Made by a program: the position numbers and the translations under genes. Shown here piece by piece: positions 1 through 6,889 of a stretch of DNA of 43,828 nt; positions within the stretch are counted from its first letter, which is position 1; the number at the start of each line of letters is the position of its first letter. Origin of the DNA: DAISJM01 sp036821485 (lineage in GTDB: Bacteria; Verrucomicrobiota; Kiritimatiellia; CAIQIC01; JAGNIJ01); contig DAISJM010000028.1 of NCBI GenBank assembly GCA_036821485.1, positions 1-43,828 on the forward strand. Direction: 5' to 3'. Under the pieces are notes generated by a model, which saw only the letters and a list, made by a program, of their open reading frames with translations, had not been told where the DNA came from and made no database searches.

Positions 1-19
1 TTTAAGACATGGAAGGTTT

Positions 20-65
20 TTCCAATCATTGGAAGAAATCTACTCCACATTTCCAACCCTTGGAA
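20..65. repeat. Two TTCCAA-N3-TTGGAA inverted repeats
   Basis: TTCCAATCATTGGAA at 20-34 and TTCCAACCCTTGGAA at 51-65 have identical 6-bp arms and a 3-bp spacer. They are 31 bp apart, about three helical turns. They lie in the non-coding 90 bases at the window edge, beyond the end of the pseudopilin gene. A third, better copy with 8-bp arms is at 43783-43801 inside lhgO. The pair could be a protein-binding site or a dispersed repeat. The sequence alone does not decide. Confidence 0.6.
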
Positions 66-90
66 GTCTTTTGGACTGCCCCTTCCATCC

Positions 91-146
91 TGCTCCTTGC
101 TCCCCGCTCCTTGCTCCTTGCCCCTTGCTCCTCGCCCCCCGCTCCC
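91..146. repeat. Degenerate heptamer tandem repeat (8 units, TGCTCCT type)
   Basis: Eight consecutive 7-bp units: TGCTCCT, TGCTCCC, CGCTCCT, TGCTCCT, TGCCCCT, TGCTCCT, CGCCCCC, CGCTCCC. The period is exact and substitutions are limited to a few positions. The last base of the array is the first base of the pseudopilin stop codon (TAG on the minus strand, 146-148), so the array starts exactly where that gene ends. It resembles in form, not in sequence, the heptanucleotide STRR repeats described in cyanobacteria. Confidence 0.85.
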
Positions 147-748
147 TACCTCAGATCCTCCACAAACGGCGTATGACGCTCGATCCGCGACATACCCATC
201 TCGCGCTTCCACGAAAGGATGTCGTCCCCCGTCTCCGACCGTCGGTCCGGCCCGCACGACCACACGATCATGCCCCCGCCAATACCCACCCCGTAGATGC
301 TGCCCACCACGTCGCACACGCCATTCAAATCGCTGTCCAACACCAGTTGATACGGGGTTCCCCATGGATCAACGTAGTCGCCCTCCCCGTTCAGACCGGA
401 CCGGCCTCGCACGGCCCCCGTCACATCAAGAAAGACAATTCGTTGCTGGTTATTCTCGTTGCCCGCGTTCCCCTCGCCCTCCACCGCGCGAAGCACGTTG
501 ACCACTTCGCGGTTTGGAAAGCGGGCGCCATACCGGCAGTCACCGTAGTCACCCATGCGCGCGCCCGGCCAGACGCCATACTCCGCATAGAAACGCGTCC
601 CGGCCTCGACCAGCGCGGCCATGTCCTGTTTCACCACAGCCGTCACACGGGCCAGATGAACTGCCCATCCGAGCGGGAGTACGATCGAGGCCACCGTCAA
701 CACAGCCCCCACAAGAAACGCAAGTTCGGGTCTGGATGGCTTGGGCAT
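146..748 (-). CDS. GspG/PilA-like pseudopilin, atypical N-terminus
   Basis: Small single-pass protein of about 200 residues, last gene of the pilus/secretion cluster. The N-terminus has a hydrophobic stretch (about residues 8-28) followed by a helical region, as in type IV pilins and pseudopilins. The C-terminal half has a D-P-W-G-T-P-Y motif followed by an Asp-rich loop, typical of GspG-like major pseudopilins. The usual prepilin peptidase site (Gly followed by F-T-L-x-E) is not visible: the segment before the hydrophobic stretch reads S-R-P-E-L-A-F-L. Processing is therefore uncertain. I use the ATG at 748, because a start at 772 would place codons inside the heptamer repeat at 750-777. The gene is bounded on both sides by heptamer arrays. 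Subunit identity is inferred from context and the DPWG motif. Confidence 0.7.
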   Translation of the reverse strand: MPKPSRPELAFLVGAVLTVASIVLPLGWAVHLARVTAVVKQDMAALVEAGTRFYAEYGVWPGARMGDYGDCRYGARFPNREVVNVLRAVEGEGNAGNENNQQRIVFLDVTGAVRGRSGLNGEGDYVDPWGTPYQLVLDSDLNGVCDVVGSIYGVGIGGGMIVWSCGPDRRSETGDDILSWKREMGMSRIERHTPFVEDLR

Positions 749-749
749 T

Positions 750-825
750 GAGTTCCAAGTTCCGGGTTCCAAGTTCCAGATCAGGCAGCGAAGCCGGAAC
801 CCGAATTTCAGATTTCAGATTCCGC
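750..825. repeat. Two heptamer arrays filling the gspF-pseudopilin gap
   Basis: Array one (750-777) has four 7-bp units GAGTTCC, AAGTTCC, GGGTTCC, AAGTTCC. Array two (805-825) has ATTTCAG, ATTTCAG and a diverged third unit. Array one begins two bases from the pseudopilin start codon and array two ends one base before the gspF stop (827-829). The 78-bp gap between these genes is therefore almost entirely heptameric sequence of two different types. The bases between, 778-804, contain a further GGAACCC resembling the complement of array one. Confidence 0.8.
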
Positions 826-826
826 C

Positions 827-2095
827 TCAGCTCAACTTGCCGATGATCGAGATCAGCGGGAGGAACAACGCAATGACGATAGTTCCTACCACGAGGGCCA
901 GGAAGATGATCAGGATCGGTTCGATGATGGACGTCAGGCCCGCCACCGTGTTGTCCACGTCGTCGTCGTAGCTGTCGGCTACCTTGATCAACATTTCCGG
1001 CAGCGCGCCCGTCTCCTCGCCGACTTCCACCATGCTGACGACGACGGGCGGGAACACCCCCGTGGACTCGATCGGCGGAGCCATATTCTCGCCTTCCTTC
1101 ACTGAGTCATGAATGACACCGACGGCGCGGCTGATCACCTCGTTGGCCACCGTATCGCGCACGATGTTGAGGGCCTGCAGCACGGGCACACCGGAACTCA
1201 TCAACGTGCCCAACGTACGGGTGAAACGGCCGATCGCGGTCTTGCGGATCAGCGTCCCGAAAATCGGCATCTGCAGTTTCAGGCGGTCGAGCATGAACCG
1301 GCCCACGCGGAGGCGTGCAAACAACTTGGCCAGCACCACGATCAAGGCAATACCGCCCAACACCAGCGGAAGCCTGGACGTCATGGTCTTGCTGATGCTC
1401 ATGACGAATCGGGTCAGGCCCGGCAACTGCTCGCCCTGCAGAAGATCGACAAAGATATCCTGAAACTTCGGCACGATGAAGATCATCAGGAAGGTAAGAA
1501 TGACCATCGACATGATCAGCACAACGACCGGGTAGATCATCGCGCTGACGATCTTGGACTTGATCTTCTGCGCCTTCTCCATGAACTCGGAGAGACGGAT
1601 CAACACGACATCCAGCACGCCGCCGAGCTCGCCGGCCTTGACCATGTTGACAAAAAGCTTGTTGAAGATGCGCGGATGCTGGCCCAACGCCTCGGCAAAC
1701 GTGCTGCCGGATTCAATGGCTTCGGCCATCTCGCCAAGCGCCCGCTTCAAAGCCGGATTCTTCTCCTGCTTGTAAAGCACGCGCATACCGCGCAACAGCG
1801 GCAATCCGGCGTTGACCAACGTGGCGAGCTGCCGCGTAAAGACCATGAGCTGCTTCGGCTTCACCCGGGAGAACATGCGCGGCATGCGCAGTTCCATCTT
1901 GAGCCCCGTCCCCCCACCACCGCCCCCGCCACCGGTCTTCTTCTTGGCCGGCTTCGAACCCATTTCAACCACGTTCGTCGGGAAAAGACCCTTTTCGCGG
2001 ATGCGGGTGAGAGCCGCACTCTGGCTTTCGGCATCGATTTCGCCCTGCGTCTCGGCGCCCTTCGCATCCAGCGCCGTAAATTTGAACTTAGCCAT
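827..2095 (-). CDS. Type II secretion/type IV pilus inner-membrane platform protein GspF/PilC
   Basis: A 422-residue protein, the usual size for PilC/GspF. It is the polytopic cytoplasmic-membrane platform that couples the PilB/PilT ATPases to pilin assembly. The N-terminus (M-A-K-F-K-F-T-A-L-D-A-K-G) is the typical family opening. A Gly-rich linker (about residues 57-64) precedes two repeated T2SSF domains (about 85-210 and 290-410), each ending in long hydrophobic helices. The last helix runs almost to the C-terminus. The start at 2095 has a GGGAG ribosome binding site about eight bases upstream. It lies 98 bases after the second PilB-like ATPase and just before the pseudopilin, so all are probably one transcript. 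Choice between the names PilC and GspF depends on the rest of the system, which is outside the window. Confidence 0.93.
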   Translation of the reverse strand: MAKFKFTALDAKGAETQGEIDAESQSAALTRIREKGLFPTNVVEMGSKPAKKKTGGGGGGGGTGLKMELRMPRMFSRVKPKQLMVFTRQLATLVNAGLPLLRGMRVLYKQEKNPALKRALGEMAEAIESGSTFAEALGQHPRIFNKLFVNMVKAGELGGVLDVVLIRLSEFMEKAQKIKSKIVSAMIYPVVVLIMSMVILTFLMIFIVPKFQDIFVDLLQGEQLPGLTRFVMSISKTMTSRLPLVLGGIALIVVLAKLFARLRVGRFMLDRLKLQMPIFGTLIRKTAIGRFTRTLGTLMSSGVPVLQALNIVRDTVANEVISRAVGVIHDSVKEGENMAPPIESTGVFPPVVVSMVEVGEETGALPEMLIKVADSYDDDVDNTVAGLTSIIEPILIIFLALVVGTIVIALFLPLISIIGKLS

Positions 2096-2193
2096 GGGTC
2101 ATCTCCCGGGGAATCCCTCGACCTGCATCGCCGACATCCCGCGTCACTCACTTCGACGCTTCGTGGCCAGCGCTGACCGTCCGAGGTTCCCTC

Positions 2194-3906
2194 TCAAGTA
2201 TACTTCAGCACTTCTTCAACCGTCGTCTGGCCGTCAAAGATACACCGGATGCCGTCTTCACGCAGCGTCCGCATGCCCAACTCGATGGCCTTGTCGCGAA
2301 TGATGATCGTCGGCTTGCGCTCACTGATCAACTCGCGGATCGGATCGCGAATCCGCAGGTACTCAAACACGCCACGCCGGCCCTTGTAGCCGGTCTGATT
2401 GCAGTACGAGCACCCCGCGCCATAATAGAACTTGCGATCGCCCACCGACTCCGTCGTGAGATTCAATTGATCGAGAATGCTCTTTTCCGGCTCGTAGGGC
2501 GTGCGGCAGTTCTGGCAGATCGTCCGCACGAGCCGCTGGCCCAGCACAGACTCCAGCGTGGAGGCAATCAGGAACGGCTCGACATTCATGTCGATCAAAC
2601 GCGTGATCGCGCCGGGAGCATCATTCGTGTGCAGCGTCGTGAACACCAGGTGACCCGTAAGCGAAGCTTGGATGGAAATCTCGGCCGTTTCGATGTCGCG
2701 CACTTCACCGACCATGATGATGTCCGGATCCTGGCGAAGGAAGGCACGCAGCATGCGCGCGAACGTCAGCCCAATGGCCTCGCTGATCGGCACCTGCACG
2801 ATACCCTCGATGTCGTACTCCACCGGCTCCTCGGCCGTGAGCAGCTTCGACTCGATCGTGTTCAACCGGCGCAGTGCGGAATACAGAGTGGTCGTCTTGC
2901 CCGAACCCGTCGGACCGGTGACGATGATGATCCCGTTCGGCTTGTCAATGTCCTCGGTGAAGTACTGGTGCACGTCCTCGGGCAACCCGATGTTCTCCAA
3001 CTCCAGGGACACCGTGCTGCGATCCAACACGCGAAGCACTACGCTCTCGCCAAACTGGGTCGGCAGGGTGGAAACACGGAAATCGATGGGACGCCCGCCG
3101 ATCGTGAGCTGGATGCGGCCGTCCTGCGGCAACCGCCGCTCGGCGATGTCCAGACCCGAAATCACCTTGATACGCGACGTGACGGGCAACGCCAAGTGCT
3201 TCGGTGGCGGCGCCATTTCATACAGCGCACCGTCCACGCGATAGCGGATCTTGAAATCGTTCTCGAAGGGCTCAAAGTGGATATCCGACGCGCGATCCTG
3301 TACGGCCTGGTAGAGCACGAGGTTGACAAACCGCACGACCGGCGTCGAGCTCGCGGCCTGCTCGATCTGGTTGATGTCCTCGCCCTTCTTCGCCGCCTCG
3401 ATCAAATCGCCCGCGTCCTTGAGCTCGGACTCCAAGGCCGAAAGCATGTCGCTGACTGACTCGCTCTCGTCGCCGTAGTAGCGGTTCAAGTACGTCTTGA
3501 TGTCGTCTTCTCGTGCGACGACGAAGGAAATGTCCTTTGTCAGCACGAACATCAGCTCGTCGACAACCTCCGGGCTCAGCAGGTCGAACGTGGCCAGCTT
3601 CACGGAGCTTGCGCCCACCTCAATCGGCACTACGCTGTACATGCGGGCCACGCTCGCGGGTATCGACTTCACCACGTCGGCCGTCAGGTCCAGATCACGG
3701 AGGCGGATCACCTCGGAACCGAGTTGGCGGGCCACCACGTCGAGAAGTTCATCCTCGCCGATGATGTCCATGTCGATCAGCACTTCGCGCACGGGCTTGC
3801 CCGTGCGCTCATGCTCGTCCAACACCTCGCTGGCCTGATCCACCGTGATCAAGCCATCGTCGCTCAGTTGCTGGAGGAGCGCGTCGCTGAACTGCTCTTC
3901 CGCCAT
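2194..3906 (-). CDS. PilB/GspE-family assembly ATPase (second copy)
   Basis: A 570-residue hexameric traffic ATPase powering pilin or pseudopilin polymerisation. An N-terminal MshEN-like domain (about residues 1-150; some members bind cyclic di-GMP) is followed by the core ATPase with Walker A G-P-T-G-S-G-K-T-T-T (about 330), the Asp box, a Walker B-like D-I-I-M-V-G-E-V-R-D and the His box. A tetracysteine metal site is intact (C-Q-N-C and G-C-S-Y-C, about residues 465-500), as in PilB/GspE and unlike PilT. An AGGA ribosome binding site precedes the ATG. The start is nine bases after the pilT stop. It is one of two PilB/GspE paralogues in the cluster. They may serve two machines or act as a hetero-assembly, but nothing here distinguishes these. 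Confidence 0.93.
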   Translation of the reverse strand: MAEEQFSDALLQQLSDDGLITVDQASEVLDEHERTGKPVREVLIDMDIIGEDELLDVVARQLGSEVIRLRDLDLTADVVKSIPASVARMYSVVPIEVGASSVKLATFDLLSPEVVDELMFVLTKDISFVVAREDDIKTYLNRYYGDESESVSDMLSALESELKDAGDLIEAAKKGEDINQIEQAASSTPVVRFVNLVLYQAVQDRASDIHFEPFENDFKIRYRVDGALYEMAPPPKHLALPVTSRIKVISGLDIAERRLPQDGRIQLTIGGRPIDFRVSTLPTQFGESVVLRVLDRSTVSLELENIGLPEDVHQYFTEDIDKPNGIIIVTGPTGSGKTTTLYSALRRLNTIESKLLTAEEPVEYDIEGIVQVPISEAIGLTFARMLRAFLRQDPDIIMVGEVRDIETAEISIQASLTGHLVFTTLHTNDAPGAITRLIDMNVEPFLIASTLESVLGQRLVRTICQNCRTPYEPEKSILDQLNLTTESVGDRKFYYGAGCSYCNQTGYKGRRGVFEYLRIRDPIRELISERKPTIIIRDKAIELGMRTLREDGIRCIFDGQTTVEEVLKYT

Positions 3907-3915
3907 GGTCGATTC

Positions 3916-5013
3916 CTATTTCTTCCGGATGCCGCTCTGTTCCATCTTCTGCAACAGTGCCTCGGTATCCTGGGCCTTGGTCATCAAATCTTCGTAGGAA
4001 ATCTGGCCCTTCTCGTAGAGGGCCAGCAGGTGCGAGTCGAGCGTCATCATGCCCCAACGCGCGCCGGTCTGGATGTCGGACGTGATGCGGAACGTCTTGT
4101 TGTCGCGAATCAACGCGCGGATCGAGGGCGTGGCAAACATGATCTCAAAGGCCGCCACCCGGCCCGGGCGATCGGCGCGGACCATCAACAACTGCGAAAT
4201 AACCGCGACAATGCTCGACGCGAGCTGCGTGCGGATCTGCTCCTGCTGATCCGTCGGAAACGCGTCGACGATACGATCCACCGTGCGCGCGGCGCCCGTC
4301 GTGTGCAACGTGGCGAACACCAAGTGGCCCGTTTCGGCCGCCGTGATGGCTGCCTCCATCGTTTCAAGGTCGCGCATTTCGCCGACGAGAATGACGTCCG
4401 GGTCCTGGCGCAATGCACGCCGCAGGGCCTCCTTGAAATCCGTCACGTCCACGCCGATTTCGCGCTGCGTCACCACGCTGCGCTTGTGATTGTGGTAGTA
4501 CTCGATCGGATCTTCGACGGTGATGATGTGACTGTCGCGCTCTTCATTGATGATGTTGATCATGCTGGCCAGCGTGGTCGTCTTGCCCGACCCCGTCGGC
4601 CCCGTGACAAGAATCAACCCGCGCGGCTTGAAGAGGAGGTCCTTGACCTGCATGGGCAGGCCGATCTCCTCCAGGCTCATCAGCTTGGAAGGAATCAGGC
4701 GGAGCGCCATGCCAATGTTGCCCTTCTGCTTGAAGACACTCACGCGGAATCGCGCCAGTTCGCCGAACCCAAACCCGAAGTCCGTGCCGCCGTGTTCGCG
4801 GACCTTCTGGAGATGATCCTCCGAGGTGATGCTCTTCATCAGGCGCTCGGTATCCTCGGGCTTGAGCAACTCGGCATCCAGCGGTTGCAACGTGCCGTGG
4901 ATGCGCAGCACGGGCGGCGCGCCCACGGTGATGTGCAGATCGGAAGCGTTCTCGTTGACCACCAACTGAAGGAGGTCGCTCATGGAGAGATCAAATGCCT
5001 TGGTGAGAGCCAT
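3916..5013 (-). CDS. pilT: Type IV pilus retraction ATPase PilT
   Basis: A 365-residue PilT-family ATPase, which depolymerises pili and drives twitching motility. It has the short PilT N-terminal domain (S-D-L-H-I-T-V-G near residue 25), Walker A G-P-T-G-S-G-K-T-T-T (about 130), D-P-D-V-I-L-V-G-E-M-R-D as Walker B, and a His box with T-G-H-L-V-F-A-T-L-H-T. It lacks the tetracysteine site of PilB. The gene begins inside the stop of the upstream ATPase (TAATG, one shared base), so translation is coupled. PilT implies real retractable type IV pili rather than a pure type II secretion system. PilT versus PilU cannot be fully separated by eye, but length and the C-terminal region fit PilT. Confidence 0.92.
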   Translation of the reverse strand: MALTKAFDLSMSDLLQLVVNENASDLHITVGAPPVLRIHGTLQPLDAELLKPEDTERLMKSITSEDHLQKVREHGGTDFGFGFGELARFRVSVFKQKGNIGMALRLIPSKLMSLEEIGLPMQVKDLLFKPRGLILVTGPTGSGKTTTLASMINIINEERDSHIITVEDPIEYYHNHKRSVVTQREIGVDVTDFKEALRRALRQDPDVILVGEMRDLETMEAAITAAETGHLVFATLHTTGAARTVDRIVDAFPTDQQEQIRTQLASSIVAVISQLLMVRADRPGRVAAFEIMFATPSIRALIRDNKTFRITSDIQTGARWGMMTLDSHLLALYEKGQISYEDLMTKAQDTEALLQKMEQSGIRKK

Positions 5014-6719
5014 TAGTCCACATCTCCCATCGTAACACGCAGCACTTCCTGCAGCGTGGTTGCACCCGCAATCACCTTTCTCAGTCCGTCCTCGCGCAGC
5101 GTTCTCATACCCAGCGACCGGGCCTTGCTGCGCAGCTCCGTGGCCGATACCCGCTCGTAGATCAGATGCCGCACTTCGTCGTTGATCGTGAACATTTCAA
5201 AAATACCCATTCGACTGCGGTAGCCGGTGAGCGAGCAGTCGTTGCAGCCCTTGCCGCGGTAGAGTTGCGCCTGGGAGAACTGTTGCGCCGCCGGGCCCAG
5301 CAGCCGCAGTTCGGCATCCGACGCCTTGTACTCCTCTTTGCACTTCTCACAGATGCGCCGCACCAGCCGCTGCGCGATGATTGCGCGCGTCGACGAGGCC
5401 ACCAGGAATGGCTTCACGCCGATGTCGATGAGACGAATGATCGCGCTCGGCGCATCGTTCGTGTGCAGCGTGCTGAAGACAAGGTGACCCGTCAGCGATG
5501 CGTTGACGGCAATTTCCGCCGTTTCAAAGTCACGAATTTCACCGATCATGATGATGTTCGGCGCCTGGCGCAGGATCGATCGCAACGCGGCGGCAAACGT
5601 AAGCCCGATGTCCGTCCGGACCTGCACCTGGTTGATACCGCTCATCTGGTATTCGACCGGTTCCTCAACCGTGATGATCTTGCGGTCAGGCCGGTTGATG
5701 TAGTTGATGCAGGCGTAGAGCGTCGTCGTCTTGCCGGAACCCGTCGGTCCGGTCACGAGCAGGATGCCGTCCGGCAGGCCAATCAGCCGCTCGAAGGTCT
5801 GCTGGTCGTCCGAGAAGAACCCCAGTTTCGGCAGGCCAAGCATCAGGCTCTGCTTGTCGAGAATACGCATCACGATGCTCTCGCCGTGATTCGACGGGAT
5901 GGAGGAAACGCGCAAATCGAGATCCCGCCCCATCACGTTGATCTGGATACGACCGTCCTGCGGCAACCGCTTCTCCGCGATGCTCATGTTTGCCATGATC
6001 TTCACGCGGCTGATGATCGCCGACTGCAGGCGCTTGGGCGGACTCTCCACCTCGCTCATCACGCCGTCCACGCGGTAACGCACGCGAAACTTCTTGGGAA
6101 GCGGCTCCAAATGGATATCCGACGCGCGACTCTTGACCGCTTCAATGATGATAAGGCTGACCAGCTTGATGATGGGCGCGTCGGCCTCGGTGACTTCTCC
6201 GTCCGCAAGATCCTGACCAAGCCCCGTGGGCATCGCAACCGTGCCCTCGGTGATCTCCTCCAACATCGACTCCACCGTGGCGCCGGAATGCGCGTAGTAG
6301 TGGGTCAGCGCGATCTCAATCTCATCCGCCGGGGCTACGACGCCTTCGACGTTGCATTTGAGAATGTAGCGCAGGCTGTCGAGCGTTTCCACGTCCAGCG
6401 GGTCGCTCAACGCGACCGTCAGCGTGCTCTCATTGCGGAAAACAGGGACAATCTTGTAACGGCGGGCAACTTCGCCCGGTACCATGTCCAGCACTTCCTG
6501 CGGGATGTCGAGGCCGGTGAGAGAAATCGTGTCCATCCCGAACTGGCCGGCCAGCGCTTTGAGGATGTCCATCCTCGCCACGACGCCACTGCGCGCCAGG
6601 ATGTCAATTACGCCCTTGTCTTCCTGCTGGGCCGCCGTACGAGCCTGGGAGGCCTGATCGCGATTGATGAGGCCGACGCTTTCGAGAATCTCAAGAATAT
6701 ATTCGTCGTTAGCCGTCAA
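5013..6719 (-). CDS. PilB/GspE-family assembly ATPase (first copy)
   Basis: An assembly ATPase of about 568 residues, first gene of the pilus cluster. An MshEN-like N-terminal domain (to about residue 150) precedes the catalytic core, with Walker A G-P-T-G-S-G-K-T-T-T, Walker B N-I-I-M-I-G-E-I-R-D and a tetracysteine site (C-E-K-C, G-C-N-D-C). An ATG at 6746 is in frame but has no ribosome binding site and would lie only nine bases after the predicted transcription start. The TTG at 6719 has AAGG well placed upstream and gives the N-terminus M-T-A-N-D-E-Y-I-L-E-I-L, so I prefer it. The stop overlaps the pilT start by one base. It is paralogous to the ATPase at 2194-3906, and the two flank pilT. 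Confidence 0.9.
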   Translation of the reverse strand: MTANDEYILEILESVGLINRDQASQARTAAQQEDKGVIDILARSGVVARMDILKALAGQFGMDTISLTGLDIPQEVLDMVPGEVARRYKIVPVFRNESTLTVALSDPLDVETLDSLRYILKCNVEGVVAPADEIEIALTHYYAHSGATVESMLEEITEGTVAMPTGLGQDLADGEVTEADAPIIKLVSLIIIEAVKSRASDIHLEPLPKKFRVRYRVDGVMSEVESPPKRLQSAIISRVKIMANMSIAEKRLPQDGRIQINVMGRDLDLRVSSIPSNHGESIVMRILDKQSLMLGLPKLGFFSDDQQTFERLIGLPDGILLVTGPTGSGKTTTLYACINYINRPDRKIITVEEPVEYQMSGINQVQVRTDIGLTFAAALRSILRQAPNIIMIGEIRDFETAEIAVNASLTGHLVFSTLHTNDAPSAIIRLIDIGVKPFLVASSTRAIIAQRLVRRICEKCKEEYKASDAELRLLGPAAQQFSQAQLYRGKGCNDCSLTGYRSRMGIFEMFTINDEVRHLIYERVSATELRSKARSLGMRTLREDGLRKVIAGATTLQEVLRVTMGDVD

Positions 6720-6761
6720 ACACGCACCTTGGAGAAAGATGATCAACTACGGCTAAGGCGA

Positions 6762-6790
6762 AGGTTACACAGGGAGGATGGGAGTGTCAA
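6762..6790 (-). promoter_or_regulatory. Candidate sigma-70 promoter of the pilus cluster
   Basis: On the minus strand a perfect -35 TTGACA (6785-6790), a 17-base spacer and a weak -10 TAACCT (6762-6767). Transcription would start near 6755, just upstream of the first PilB-like ATPase. The good -35 and exact spacing support it. The poor -10 lowers confidence. Confidence 0.4.
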
Positions 6791-6805
6791 TGCAAGCGCG
6801 GGAAC

Positions 6806-6889
6806 AGTTCCATGTTTCGGGTTCCAAGTCTGAAGGACTATTTCACTTCCCCCTCTTGGAACTTGAAACCGTCAACTTGGAACTCAACC
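6806..6889. repeat. Heptamer arrays across the gatB stop codon
   Basis: Two heptamer runs. At 6806-6833: AGTTCCA, TGTTTCG, GGTTCCA, AGTCTGA. At 6855-6889: CTTGGAA, CTTGAAA, CCGTCAA, CTTGGAA, CTCAACC. The gatB stop codon (6884-6886) lies inside the last unit, so the repeat supplies the end of gatB. The unit sequence is related to the array at 750-777 (AAGTTCC is the complement of GGAACTT). The arrays occupy most of the gatB to pilB gap. Confidence 0.75.

Noticed and set aside
91..146. CRISPR array
   Set aside because: The units are 7 bp, contiguous and without spacers. None of the period 7, 9 or 10 arrays has the repeat-spacer pattern, and there are no cas genes.
3724..5016. Long open frame on the plus strand opposite pilT and the adjacent ATPase
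   Set aside because: It mirrors highly conserved genes on the other strand, is Arg/His-rich and has no family motifs. It is typical of antisense frames in GC-rich DNA. The same applies to the long plus-strand frames opposite 5166-6833 and 35625-37496.
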